Origin: Corynebacterium lemuris
GTDB taxonomy: Bacteria > Actinomycetota > Actinomycetes > Mycobacteriales > Mycobacteriaceae
Direction of reading: 5' to 3'
Assembly: GCF_024919295.1 (NCBI RefSeq)
Contig: NZ_JANWTC010000011.1
Span: forward strand, 1-64,000
DNA length: 64,000 bases
Part shown: positions 8,961 to 17,874 of the stretch, piece by piece
Layout of the letters: each line of letters opens with the position of its first letter
How positions within the stretch are numbered: position 1 is the first letter of the stretch
The notes under the pieces: model-generated
What the model saw: only the letters and a program-made list of their open reading frames with translations
Databases searched by the model: none
Told to the model about the DNA's origin: nothing
Made by a program: the position numbers and the translations under genes

Positions 8961-9677
8961 GTGAAGATCATCGCCCACCGTGGCTACTCCGCGAAGTACC
9001 CGGAACTGACCCGCCTCGCCTTCGAGAAGGCCCTCGAGCTGCCCATCCACGGCGTGGAATGCGATGTCCGCCTCACCCTCGACGGCGAACTCGTGGTCAT
9101 CCACGACCCTGTCATTGACCGGGTCTCCGATGGCCGGGGACGGGTCTCCAACGCCACCCTCGCCCGCCTGCGCGACCTCAACTTCGGCACCGCCGACCAC
9201 CCGCAGCAGGTGCTCACCCTCCCGGAGCTGCTGGAGATGATGCAGGACCACCCGGACAAACACCTCTACATCGAGACCAAACACCCCGTGCGCTACGGCC
9301 GGATGATCGAGGAACAGGTCGTGCGCTGTCTGCGGCACGCCGCGCTTCTCGACGACCCCCGCATGCACTTCATCTCCTTCTCACCCGCCGCCATCATCCG
9401 CATGCGCCACATCGCGCCGGGCCTCGACCGCATCCATCTGCGCCGCAAGATCGAGCGCCGGCTCAACCCGCTGGATGTCCACCCGGGACAACCCACCGGG
9501 CTGGGGGTCTCCCTGTGGCGGGCCAAGCTGCGCCCCAGCCTCATCGGGCGCATGGGCCTGCCCACCTACATGTGGACGGTCAACGATCCCGAGGACATGC
9601 TCTGGGCCAGGGAGCGGGGCGTGGACCTGCTGGCCACCGACGAACCCGAACTCGCCCTCCGTACCCTCGGGAACTGA
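8961..9677 (+). CDS. Glycerophosphodiester phosphodiesterase family protein
   Basis: A 238-aa protein without signal peptide, predicted to hydrolyse glycerophosphodiesters to glycerol-3-phosphate and an alcohol. The GDPD signature is clear: AHRG at residues 5-8, the metal-binding ECD pair near 34, and IHDP near 48. An IETK segment carries the next acidic ligand, and WTVND plus TDEP occur near the end. The GTG start has GGGGGAGGA just upstream and lies 15 bases after the pyruvate kinase stop, so the two are probably co-transcribed. Confidence 0.88.
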   Translation: MKIIAHRGYSAKYPELTRLAFEKALELPIHGVECDVRLTLDGELVVIHDPVIDRVSDGRGRVSNATLARLRDLNFGTADHPQQVLTLPELLEMMQDHPDKHLYIETKHPVRYGRMIEEQVVRCLRHAALLDDPRMHFISFSPAAIIRMRHIAPGLDRIHLRRKIERRLNPLDVHPGQPTGLGVSLWRAKLRPSLIGRMGLPTYMWTVNDPEDMLWARERGVDLLATDEPELALRTLGN

Positions 9678-9688
9678 AGGCGGGCGGG

Positions 9689-9694
9689 TATCTT
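9689..9694 (+). promoter_or_regulatory. Leaderless -10 hexamer of the DUF5926 gene
   Basis: TATCTT, then six bases, then the ATG at 9701. There is no ribosome-binding site. Confidence 0.45.
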
Positions 9695-9700
9695 TGACCC

Positions 9701-10621
9701 ATGGCCAAGAAGAACAAGAAGAACGAGAACCTGCCCGAGGGCATGAGCCGCCGCCAGGCGAAGCTCGCCGCCCGCGCCGCTGAACGAGCCGCCCTGGAGA
9801 AGGACGCCCGACCCTACGGTGGCATCGGCGGCGAAGCCGACCTCATCGCCCTGCAGGAGTTCGTGCCCTCCGCGACCGCCAAGGTCGCCGTCACCGGCAT
9901 CGACCGGGACGTCCACATCGCCACCGTCCTGCCCGGCGGTGCCGCGGCGATGATCCGTGAGGAGGACAACGGCGGCGCCGCTTTCGTCGCCCTGCAGACC
10001 ACCGCCCACAGCCAGAACCCGGGCCGCGACCTCGCTTACGCCCTCAACTGGCTCAAGGACGCCGAGCCGGGCCAGACCCTGGAGTCCGGCGTCGCCGACG
10101 GCAGCCAGCCGGCCCTGGGCGAACTCATCGCCGCCGACGCCACGCTCGAGATCACCGAGCACCAGGACTTCAACTGGTGGCTGCCGGAGGGCACCGAGCT
10201 CGACGCCGCCACCGCCCAGGCCCTGCAGGCCGCCAACGACTCCGTCGTGGAGTCCCACCGCGTGGACACGGAGATCCCCGGCGCCGTGTGGTGGGTCAAC
10301 CCCGGTGGCGGCAAGGCCCACATCCGCTGGGTCCGCCCCGAGGACAACGAGGACGCCCTCCTCAACGCCCTGGCGCGTGTCGCCGCCCGCGGCGAGCTCA
10401 ACCTCGGTGAGAACACCAAATTCGCCGGCGCCTTCCGCACCCACGGCATCATCGTCCCCGTCTTCGACCTCGACCCGGAGGTCGCCTGGGACTCCTACGG
10501 CGCCGAGCTCAGCAGGGTCTCTGCGGCCGTCGACGCCGAGGTGTCCAACGACGCCCAGCTCACCGCCGACGAGCGCAAGCAGCTGCAGAACATCAAGTCC
10601 CGCCAGGTGACCATCCGGTAG
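9701..10621 (+). CDS. DUF5926 family protein, unknown function
   Basis: A 306-aa protein with a very basic, Lys-rich start (MAKKNKKNE) and an Arg/Ala-rich helix (SRRQAKLAARAAER), then an acidic globular body with WWLPEG and WWVNPGGG segments. There is no signal peptide or membrane segment. I recognise it as the actinobacterial DUF5926 family, sometimes labelled SecA-like, but no ATPase motifs are present. No function can be assigned. It is probably transcribed from its own leaderless promoter and ends before a strong hairpin. Confidence 0.75.
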   Translation: MAKKNKKNENLPEGMSRRQAKLAARAAERAALEKDARPYGGIGGEADLIALQEFVPSATAKVAVTGIDRDVHIATVLPGGAAAMIREEDNGGAAFVALQTTAHSQNPGRDLAYALNWLKDAEPGQTLESGVADGSQPALGELIAADATLEITEHQDFNWWLPEGTELDAATAQALQAANDSVVESHRVDTEIPGAVWWVNPGGGKAHIRWVRPEDNEDALLNALARVAARGELNLGENTKFAGAFRTHGIIVPVFDLDPEVAWDSYGAELSRVSAAVDAEVSNDAQLTADERKQLQNIKSRQVTIR

Positions 10622-10650
10622 GTTGCTCTGCGACAGCACCCGCAGAATCC

Positions 10651-10691
10651 CACGTCCCGCCCGGAGCCGACTGGTTTCCGGGCGGGACGTG
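10651..10691. terminator. Perfect 15-bp inverted repeat after the DUF5926 gene
   Basis: CACGTCCCGCCCGGA (10651-10665) and its exact reverse complement (10677-10691) flank an 11-base loop. It lies 29 bases past the stop codon. There is no long T run after it, so it is either a Rho-independent terminator with a weak U tract or an mRNA-stabilising hairpin. Confidence 0.6.
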
Positions 10692-10733
10692 CGCTTCTCC
10701 GATGTACCACCAAGAGAGAAGGAGCCGTAGCGC

Positions 10734-11213
10734 ATGACCCTCCGCCACAGTGTCCGGGGCCTCATCCTCGATCCCGTTGACCATGTCCTCCTGGTCAACC
10801 TCAACTGGGTGGGGCTGGGATTCGAGGGCGGGCTGTGGATCACCCCGGGTGGCGGCATCGAGGCCGGGGAGACCCGGGAACAGGCGCTGCGCCGGGAACT
10901 GCGTGAGGAAACCGGTTTCCTGCCGGAGGAGATCGGCCCCGAGATCTGGACGAAGACCACCCATGCCCCCTCGGGATCTTGGTCAGGTCAGGTGGACCAC
11001 GTCCACCTCGTGCGAGCGCCGCGTTTCGATCCCTCCCCCTCCTTCACTGCCACCCAGCTGCAGGAGGAGAACATCCAGGGCCTCCGGTGGTGGTCACCTC
11101 AGGAGCTCTCCGGATCTGCAGCGACCTTCGTGCCACGGAAGCTGCCGGAGCTGTTGCGGGAGCTGCTCGACAACGGCATCTCGCAGACGCCGGTGGAGAT
11201 CACGGGCTACTGA
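10734..11213 (+). CDS. Nudix hydrolase
   Basis: A 159-aa cytosolic protein with a complete Nudix box: GGGIEAGETREQALRRELRE and the EETGF that follows it (about residues 38-61), supplying the Mg2+-binding glutamates. It should hydrolyse a nucleoside diphosphate linked to another group. The substrate (oxidised nucleotide, ADP-ribose, coenzyme) cannot be told from sequence. AAGGAG lies ten bases before the ATG. Convergent with the LCP gene 27 bases on. Confidence 0.9.
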   Translation: MTLRHSVRGLILDPVDHVLLVNLNWVGLGFEGGLWITPGGGIEAGETREQALRRELREETGFLPEEIGPEIWTKTTHAPSGSWSGQVDHVHLVRAPRFDPSPSFTATQLQEENIQGLRWWSPQELSGSAATFVPRKLPELLRELLDNGISQTPVEITGY

Positions 11214-11240
11214 GCGGAGAAGCTGCCGCAGGAACGCCGC

Positions 11241-12530
11241 CTATTTCATCGACTCCCACAGCGCCTGGGCCCCGGCCTGGTCCCACAACACCACGCTGCC
11301 GACGGCATAGTCGGCGAAACCGGCCACCGGCACGGTCTCCGTCTGCACACCGCCACGCATGGCCAGTCCCACCCGGCCGAGGTGCCACACGTGGTCACCC
11401 TTGCCCACCGTGAAGGCACCGGCGGTGCTGCTGACCAGCGGGACAAAGCGGAAGGGATTGAGCAGCGTGCCCGCGTTGGTGGACTGATCCACCAGCGCGG
11501 CGAAGAACTCCCGCTGACGGTTCACCCGGTCGAGATCCCCCTGCGCGGTGGCGCGGGTACGCACGTAGCCGAGGGCGGTCGGGCCGTCCATCTCCTGGCA
11601 ACCGGCCTGGACGTCCAGCTGCGCGAGAGGATCGTAGATCGGCTCCGGCGGACACAGCTCCACCCCGCCGACGGCGTCGACAACATTGGCCAGCCCACCC
11701 ATGCCGATCTCCGCGTAGCGGTCGATGCGCAGGCCCGTGGCCTGCTCCACGGTGGTGGTCAACAGGGGCGGGCCACCGAAGGTGAAGGCGGCGTTGATCT
11801 TGTCCTCGCCGTAGCCGGGGATGCTGACATAGGAATCACGCGGCAGGGAAACCAGCCGGGCCTGCCCCGTCAGTGGGATGTGGAGGATCATGATGGTGTC
11901 GGTGCGACCCACACCCAGGTCACCGCCTGTGCCGAGCCGGTCGACGTCCTCCTCGCTGAGCCCCTGCCGGGAATCGGAGCCGACCAGCAGCCAGTTGGTG
12001 CCGGCGGTGTTGGCCACCCGGTACTCCGGCAGCGCCTCGACGCGGTTGAGCTGGGCATCGGCCCACAGCATCATCGACAGGCTGAGGACCACGACAGTCG
12101 CTACTGCCCAACCGAGAGTGCGCAGCGGGCGGAAACCACGACGGCCCGAGCGGCGGCGCCTGCTGCGCGGTGGGGCGGCCGGCCGTGCCGGGGGACGTGC
12201 CGCCGGACGTTGCGGAGCGCGTGCCTGGGCGGCCCGGGCCGGCGGTGCCTGGTGGCGACGGGGTGGTTCCTCGCGCCGGGGTGGGATGTACTGCTGCGGC
12301 CGCTCAGCGGGGGCTGCTTCACGACGCGGCGTCCGGCGCCGCACCGGCTCCGGCTGGGCTGAGCTGGGGCGGGCTGCCGTGGAACGGCGACGGACGGGTC
12401 GGCCATAGCGGTCGACGATGGGTTTACCGTCCCGACCCCGGACGATGTCACCGGCGTCGCGGGGATCGGCGGAGCCACCCGGCGAACGGCCGGGTCGGGG
12501 GTCGCGCTGCCGGGGGTCGCGTTCATGCAT
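11241..12530 (-). CDS. LytR-CpsA-Psr (LCP) family cell-wall ligase
   Basis: A 429-aa protein that in mycolate-bearing bacteria would transfer arabinogalactan from its lipid carrier to peptidoglycan. The first 130 residues are a disordered, Arg/Pro-rich cytoplasmic tail, followed by one membrane segment (about 140-160) and an extracellular LCP domain. That domain has the family arginine and acidic motifs: GSDSRQG, GRTDTIM, LPRDSYV, KINAAF and TRATAQGDLDRVNRQ. There is no C-terminal LytR_C domain. C. glutamicum has an LCP gene at the equivalent place (lcpB in my memory). The ATG at 12530 has a -10 hexamer six bases upstream that overlaps the stop codon of the sortase gene. Confidence 0.9.
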   Translation of the reverse strand: MHERDPRQRDPRPGRSPGGSADPRDAGDIVRGRDGKPIVDRYGRPVRRRSTAARPSSAQPEPVRRRTPRREAAPAERPQQYIPPRREEPPRRHQAPPARAAQARAPQRPAARPPARPAAPPRSRRRRSGRRGFRPLRTLGWAVATVVVLSLSMMLWADAQLNRVEALPEYRVANTAGTNWLLVGSDSRQGLSEEDVDRLGTGGDLGVGRTDTIMILHIPLTGQARLVSLPRDSYVSIPGYGEDKINAAFTFGGPPLLTTTVEQATGLRIDRYAEIGMGGLANVVDAVGGVELCPPEPIYDPLAQLDVQAGCQEMDGPTALGYVRTRATAQGDLDRVNRQREFFAALVDQSTNAGTLLNPFRFVPLVSSTAGAFTVGKGDHVWHLGRVGLAMRGGVQTETVPVAGFADYAVGSVVLWDQAGAQALWESMK

Positions 12531-12536
12531 GTCAAT

Positions 12537-12542
12537 AGACTA
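12537..12542 (-). promoter_or_regulatory. Leaderless -10 hexamer of the LCP gene
   Basis: TAGTCT on the minus strand, six bases before ATG 12530. Its TAG is also the stop codon of the upstream sortase gene, so the LCP gene can be transcribed independently of the pilus operon. Confidence 0.45.
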
Positions 12543-13472
12543 GCCAGACTGAGGGTTCAACCCCAGCCGGGAAGCTGTCGCCGGGGACTCCTGCTTCTGT
12601 TTCTTCCTGCGGTGCAGGGTCGACCACAGCGCAATGGCGATGATCGCCGCGATGAGTGCCAGATCCAGCTTCATCCACCAGGACAGCTGCGGCCGCCAGC
12701 CACCGGCTAACTCGTCCTCGGTGATCGGGGTGGTGTCCCGGACCGCCGTGACCAGCAACCGGTCGGAGTTGATGCCGTACGGGGTACAGGTAATGAGAAC
12801 GAGCTTGTCCACACCCTCCTCATAGGTCACCGCGTCATAGTCATCAGGCTTGACCACCTCCGAGCCGGTCATCCGGTACCGCAGGGTCTCACCCAGCACG
12901 TTGATGTAGACGGGTTGACCCTCCTCCAACTTGCCGAGGTTGTCGAACATGCTGGCATTGACCATCCCGGTATGCGCCGTGATCGCCGAGGTGTTGCCCT
13001 CCCCGCCGATGGGCAGGTCACTGCCGTACATGTGACCCGCCCCGCGATAGAGGACGTTGTCGGTGGTCCCGTGGTAGACGGGCAGGTCCACCCCGATATC
13101 CGGGATACTGATGCGCGCCATGACCGAACTGCGTTCGGAGGGCAGGAGCTGGGACTTGTAGTCCAGGTACTCCGGGTCCTCTGGATCCTCCGGGCGGTAA
13201 TGGTGCCCGGCAGTGTCGAGATGGTCGTTGTACCCTTCGGCCCTGCCCCAGAGATCGGCGAACACATCCGGGGAGTCGACCTTGCTGAGCTCCTCCTCGT
13301 ATTTCCGCGCGATCTCACTGTTCTGGTAGTCGTTCCACAACGTGGACACCATCGGGTACAGCAGGATCACCAGACTGACAATGAGCAGCAGGAGGGAAAG
13401 CAGACGGGATTTTCTTCCCGGATCCTGCTTTCTGTCCGCTTTTCTGCGGTCCTCCAGGCTGTGCAGTGCCAC
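12540..13472 (-). CDS. Class C (pilin) sortase, second of the operon
   Basis: A 310-aa transpeptidase that should join or anchor pilin subunits on the outer face of the membrane. It has an N-terminal membrane segment (about 23-43) and a C-terminal one (about 270-290), with a basic tail. The catalytic triad is H167 (TAHTGM), C229 (LITCTPYG) and R238 (SDRLLV). The lid region has DPEDPEY (96-102) rather than the usual DPF/DPW. The GTG start directly follows the TAA of the tip gene with no gap, under a GGAGGAAG ribosome-binding site lying across the junction. Last gene of the pilus operon. Which pilin it uses is not readable from sequence. Confidence 0.92.
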   Translation of the reverse strand: MALHSLEDRRKADRKQDPGRKSRLLSLLLLIVSLVILLYPMVSTLWNDYQNSEIARKYEEELSKVDSPDVFADLWGRAEGYNDHLDTAGHHYRPEDPEDPEYLDYKSQLLPSERSSVMARISIPDIGVDLPVYHGTTDNVLYRGAGHMYGSDLPIGGEGNTSAITAHTGMVNASMFDNLGKLEEGQPVYINVLGETLRYRMTGSEVVKPDDYDAVTYEEGVDKLVLITCTPYGINSDRLLVTAVRDTTPITEDELAGGWRPQLSWWMKLDLALIAAIIAIALWSTLHRRKKQKQESPATASRLGLNPQSG

Positions 13473-16400
13473 TTACTTCCTCCGGCTCCGGACATAGAGG
13501 GCCAGTGCTCCCAGCGCTGCGATCAGCCCCAGGGCCAGGACCGACACGAGGGTGGTCACGCCGGTGGCCGGGAGCTGACCGAGGATATTCGAAAGACGCA
13601 TCGCGCCGTGCTTGTCGGTGGCAGTGGCGGTGATCGTTCGGCCTTCAATGATTGTGGTGGCCTCGGCGGTTACCTCTGAGGTATCCGCTTCGTAGTGGAA
13701 AGGCGCCTCAGGGTTGGTGAAACTGACCTCGAAGGAGCAGGTTGCGTCTTCGCCATTTGGACCGAATACGAGCGTGCAGCCGGTGACCTCACCGGTCCCC
13801 GGACCTACGGTGATGTCGGCTGGGAGGGTGAACAGGTCATTGACCAGCGAAGGGTCGTAGATCTTGATGGCATCCAGCTCCACGGCACCGATATTCTTGA
13901 CGGTGTAGCTGATAGCCATGCTGCCTTCCCCGGAGGGGAGAAGAGTGGTTTCCCCGATCCCGTCCAGCAGACCATCGATGTGCTTGTCTACCTCAATTGC
14001 CGCGTAGAAATTGGTGATACCGAGATTCTGATTCGGTGTGGGGACAACATCAGGGGTTATGACTGGGCCGGCAGCGAACGTGGTGGTTGCGTACTTGAAA
14101 GCACCGTCTGTCTCCTGTGGGTAGAAAGAAGGCAATGAGCTGTTTTCCAGCATCCACCTAACATGCTGCGACTCGGTACCCAGCCTCTCTCGGATCATGA
14201 CCTGAGCTGGAACCTGAGTTGATGGTTCCGCATTGAGGGCCTCCAGATTGAGGACAGGGACGTCCTTGATGGTGAAGGAACTATCAGTAGGGATAGAGAT
14301 AGGAGAATTCGTTACGTGGGGGAGCCACGTTTTTCCGCCGTCTAAGGAGTACTCGAAGTTATAGTTTTCTTCCCCTGGTGCCGGACCAGACACCGACTTC
14401 GACAGCACAATGTCTCGCCTGTCAATGTCGTAGGCATGGACGATATTCACTTTGTGAGTCTTTTCTCCGGGCGGGACGATGAAAGTGAAGGCGCGGTGCT
14501 TCCACTCAGCGCCGATTGTGGTGGTGTCCACATTTACCGGGCCTTCCTCAGCCATACCGATGGGATGCATCGCTGTGGGGCCGTCTGCAGGTGTCTCGCC
14601 GGAAACGCGCACGCCGTTAGTCTTATCGACGTCGAGGAAATAGGTATACGGAGTTCGGATACCGGGCTCATGGCCGGTCGGACGCAGGGCCTCATGTGTC
14701 TCGTTCAGTTTCGGAGAAATAGCGGTGACAGTGCACTCGGCTCCGGGCGTGATTCGTACCGGCTCGATCCCGCCGACAGCACCTGAAAGAGACAGTTCAT
14801 CCGCTTCGAGGAAGAAGCCTTCACCAAGGTTGATTCCGTCGTACTGGAGACCCGTCTTATTAAGCACTTCCTGGCGGTTTTCCTCAGTGCCGATCGTACA
14901 GAGCAGGTCATAGGCGTAACCGCCGGTATGCAGATTCCGGCCGTCACCGATCTTCGCGACGTCAATATCCATCTTGACCGGAGGCTGCGCCATAACCGAT
15001 GCAGTAGCCAGTGGAAGGTGAACGAGCTCACCGGAGGTGTTCAGATCACCGACGTTGACCTCCAACGCAGACACCGTGAACACGGTCCCATGTGTCTCTT
15101 CCGTTGTGAACTGCCTGTTGATGATGATGTTGGCGAGCGGTTTAAGAACTTCCTCCAAGACTGGGTCCAGAATACCCACAATCTGGGATAGCACGGCATC
15201 AGTTGCACTTCCGATTAAAGTGCTGACGACAGAAGTTGGGCCGTTGAAGAGGATTTCCTCAAGAAGTTCTCCGACTCCCCCAGTGAGCGGATTGAGAATA
15301 GCGCCCAGAATCTCCACAAGGTAAAGGAGGCCAGTGCCCTCGTACGTGAATCCACCATTGAAGAGCTGGGAAAGGGTACCGCTGATTTCAAGGGAACCAA
15401 CGCCGCCCAGCAAACCAGAGCTTTTCAGGATGATGCTAACTGAGGTTTCGTAGAGCCCCCCGGTCTGCGATGCACGGTCGCCTAGCAGAAGGCTCTCCAG
15501 ATGAGCCATCAGACCATTCTTATTGGTATCAGCATCATCAGTCAGCAGGCTCAGGACAGAAGCCGTGATGGCATTGATGTTGTCTGGGGTGAGTAGGTTG
15601 GTGTTGGCTTCAAGGCTGTTTAGATTCCCGGTATGCAGCTGCTTCAGATCAACCTTGATCAGACCGTTCTTCAGGTCGATTTTCACTAAGCCGTCTGCGT
15701 CGCTCAGCTCGTGGTTCAGCAGGTCCGTCACGATATTGACCGGAACTTTGGCTGTCACTTCGAGGTCGAGATTCACTAGTAGCCCAACAAGCGGAACAGC
15801 CCTAATTAAGTTCGTCAGGGTGCGCAGAAGGGAGTTGAACAGGCTGTCCTCGCCCAGTGCATCATTAATCGTGGTGTTGAGGCCATCAAAAAGAGAGGTG
15901 ATGTCTCCCATCAGAGTGTCAATGAGGGGGACATCGAGAACCAAAATCGCATCTGCGACTTGGTAGCCGTGGCAGACCACTTCGGCGACAGCCGCGTCAG
16001 TACCGATATCGGTTGCAGTGAGTGGATGCGCACACGTGACCTCGTAGTTCGAGAAATCGGAGTCGTCCGGGTTTATCGCGACGGCGCTGATAGCACCGAG
16101 TTCAAGTGCGGCCGTGTCAATGATGTTTTCGGTGATGACGGTACTGTTACCCAGAGCCAAGAGACTGAGAATATCGATTGATGAGCTCTTCCCCTCGCCC
16201 GGTTGAGTCAACTCGAGGCCACCTGAATCACTGACGACGCCGGCGGCACCATGTGCGTGAGCGGCGGAAGGAACGTAGGCGTATTCGCGCAGAGTACCGA
16301 CGGAAGCATCATTGAGCACGAACTCTAGAAGCCCGCCTTGACCAAGCAAGGGGAGGGAAATCTGTCCTAGGTTGAGGTAAATGAGTTCCAGCGCCTCAAC

Positions 16401-16694
16401 ATCAAGTGAGGAGGCTGCCACATTCTTGTCGTTGTCGAGCACCGTTTCCCAGAGCTGATCCACACCCCGCAAATCGGTAGCGCTCAAAGCATCGCCATTC
16501 GGTCCGATGGTGAGCCACTGGTTGAGCAGGCGTAGATCCAATAAACCACCGTAGGCATAGGAATAGGTGTTATCGAGGTGCGTCGCGGGATCGTAAGGAC
16601 TCTCCTGAGCATTCGTTTGAACCGGCAGTACAACACCAGCCACGAGGAAAACGCTGAGGGCTGTCGCAAGTGTGCGACGGATTTTTGTTTTCAT
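13473..16694 (-). CDS. Large LPxTG surface protein, probable pilus tip adhesin
   Basis: A 1073-aa secreted, wall-anchored protein. It has a signal peptide (about 1-28, cut near NAQ-ES), a long Leu/Ile-rich body to about 650, and Ig-like domains in the C-terminal third including a DUF5979-like KSVSGPAPGEENYNFEYSLD-type segment. It ends with LPATG, a hydrophobic segment and RSRRK. The N-terminal part resembles actinobacterial choice-of-anchor proteins, but I am not certain. No DxSxS metal-site (VWA) motif was seen, unlike the tip pilin SpaC of C. diphtheriae. The start ATG lies four bases after the minor pilin stop with little ribosome-binding site, suggesting coupling. Base composition is clearly lower in G+C than the flanking backbone. 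Confidence 0.8.
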   Translation of the reverse strand: MKTKIRRTLATALSVFLVAGVVLPVQTNAQESPYDPATHLDNTYSYAYGGLLDLRLLNQWLTIGPNGDALSATDLRGVDQLWETVLDNDKNVAASSLDVEALELIYLNLGQISLPLLGQGGLLEFVLNDASVGTLREYAYVPSAAHAHGAAGVVSDSGGLELTQPGEGKSSSIDILSLLALGNSTVITENIIDTAALELGAISAVAINPDDSDFSNYEVTCAHPLTATDIGTDAAVAEVVCHGYQVADAILVLDVPLIDTLMGDITSLFDGLNTTINDALGEDSLFNSLLRTLTNLIRAVPLVGLLVNLDLEVTAKVPVNIVTDLLNHELSDADGLVKIDLKNGLIKVDLKQLHTGNLNSLEANTNLLTPDNINAITASVLSLLTDDADTNKNGLMAHLESLLLGDRASQTGGLYETSVSIILKSSGLLGGVGSLEISGTLSQLFNGGFTYEGTGLLYLVEILGAILNPLTGGVGELLEEILFNGPTSVVSTLIGSATDAVLSQIVGILDPVLEEVLKPLANIIINRQFTTEETHGTVFTVSALEVNVGDLNTSGELVHLPLATASVMAQPPVKMDIDVAKIGDGRNLHTGGYAYDLLCTIGTEENRQEVLNKTGLQYDGINLGEGFFLEADELSLSGAVGGIEPVRITPGAECTVTAISPKLNETHEALRPTGHEPGIRTPYTYFLDVDKTNGVRVSGETPADGPTAMHPIGMAEEGPVNVDTTTIGAEWKHRAFTFIVPPGEKTHKVNIVHAYDIDRRDIVLSKSVSGPAPGEENYNFEYSLDGGKTWLPHVTNSPISIPTDSSFTIKDVPVLNLEALNAEPSTQVPAQVMIRERLGTESQHVRWMLENSSLPSFYPQETDGAFKYATTTFAAGPVITPDVVPTPNQNLGITNFYAAIEVDKHIDGLLDGIGETTLLPSGEGSMAISYTVKNIGAVELDAIKIYDPSLVNDLFTLPADITVGPGTGEVTGCTLVFGPNGEDATCSFEVSFTNPEAPFHYEADTSEVTAEATTIIEGRTITATATDKHGAMRLSNILGQLPATGVTTLVSVLALGLIAALGALALYVRSRRK

Positions 16695-16698
16695 GTTT

Positions 16699-17874
16699 TT
16701 AAGCACGGCGGCCTCGCAGGAAAAGAGTGATACCGATAATCGAAAGGAGAGTTCCCAGGGCGAGCATCCCCAGGACGCTGGCACCGGTGGAAGCCAGCGG
16801 ATTCCTGGACTCGGGTTGTTCCGGGGCACCGGGCGATCCAGGTTTATTGGGGGTGTCAGCAGGCGAAATCACCGGAGTCTCGCCCACGGAACCGGGAGTC
16901 AGGATGGTGCTGCTTCCTGAACTTCCCGGAAAGCCCACCGGAATAGGGATGGGCACGGGGATAAGCAGACCGCTAGAATCGGCAACCGGCAGGACATGCT
17001 CATTGGAGACCACCGACTCCTCACCGTCCTCGGGATAGCCGTCGGGGTAAAGGTGGCCGATGTTGAGTACCTGGCTACCATGCGCCAGCTTGGAGAATGC
17101 ACGCACACCGAAAGTGAAACGCACGATCACGTCATCATGGTTGCCACGCTCCCCGGCAAGGAGCTCCAGGCCGGTCGGGGTGAAGGTGGCGGTGATGACG
17201 TTGTTGTCATTGGTGATGTTGTAGTGCTCGCCGGCGGTCAGCGGGACCGTGCGGGAACCGATGTGCAGCTGTACCGCGGATTTCCCGGCCAGCGTGACAC
17301 CGGAAGGCAGGGCATCGCGGATGATGTAGCGGTGCAGCTGATCGTGGGTGTCGGGCAGCGGCACAGTGCCGTCGAGGGTGTACTGGAACTTAGCACCCGG
17401 GATGATTTTGCTGACGTCGGCGGATTTCCGCAGGGTCAGCGGTTGGGTCTTGGGGTAGACGGTGACGTCATAGAGATCGCCCTTGGGGACGGTCACCGTG
17501 ATCGGCGCGACGGTGGCACGGGCGATGTCGCCGGTGCGGGTGGCCAGTTCACGGATGTTGTAGGTGCCGGGGGCGAGGTCGTTGAAAAGCACTGTGTCAC
17601 TGTCGCTGTACAGCGTGAGCGGGGCCGTGAGGTTGCCGCCTGAGAACTCGAATTTTACGGGATGGACTCCTGGGGTATCCAGCGAGGTGGGCAGCTTCTT
17701 GATGGTCACCGAACCGAGACGTTCCTGCGCGGCGGCGGTGACGGGCATCGCCAGGACCAGGGCTGTGAGCAACATGGACAGCAGCCGGAGTAGGGTGCTC
17801 CTTCCCGATGGGCTTACAGAATTGACCTCGCCAGCAATCCTTTTGAACAGCGATGTCGATAACCATATGGTCAT
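16699..17874 (-). CDS. Minor pilin with LASTG sorting signal
   Basis: A 391-aa secreted protein with a signal peptide (about 1-49) and two Ig-like domains (VTIKKLPTS..., LRKSADVSKIIPGAKFQYTL...). It has a clean pilin motif VYPK with K142, a Pro-rich spacer (IPVPIPIPVG; PGSPGAPEQPE), then LASTG (360-364), a membrane helix and RGRRA. The A in place of P fits the LAxTG signals of basal (SpaB-like) pilins that end the polymer and attach it to the wall through the housekeeping sortase. Its ATG overlaps the upstream sortase stop (ATGA) and is preceded by AAAGGAG. Confidence 0.85.
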   Translation of the reverse strand: MTIWLSTSLFKRIAGEVNSVSPSGRSTLLRLLSMLLTALVLAMPVTAAAQERLGSVTIKKLPTSLDTPGVHPVKFEFSGGNLTAPLTLYSDSDTVLFNDLAPGTYNIRELATRTGDIARATVAPITVTVPKGDLYDVTVYPKTQPLTLRKSADVSKIIPGAKFQYTLDGTVPLPDTHDQLHRYIIRDALPSGVTLAGKSAVQLHIGSRTVPLTAGEHYNITNDNNVITATFTPTGLELLAGERGNHDDVIVRFTFGVRAFSKLAHGSQVLNIGHLYPDGYPEDGEESVVSNEHVLPVADSSGLLIPVPIPIPVGFPGSSGSSTILTPGSVGETPVISPADTPNKPGSPGAPEQPESRNPLASTGASVLGMLALGTLLSIIGITLFLRGRRA

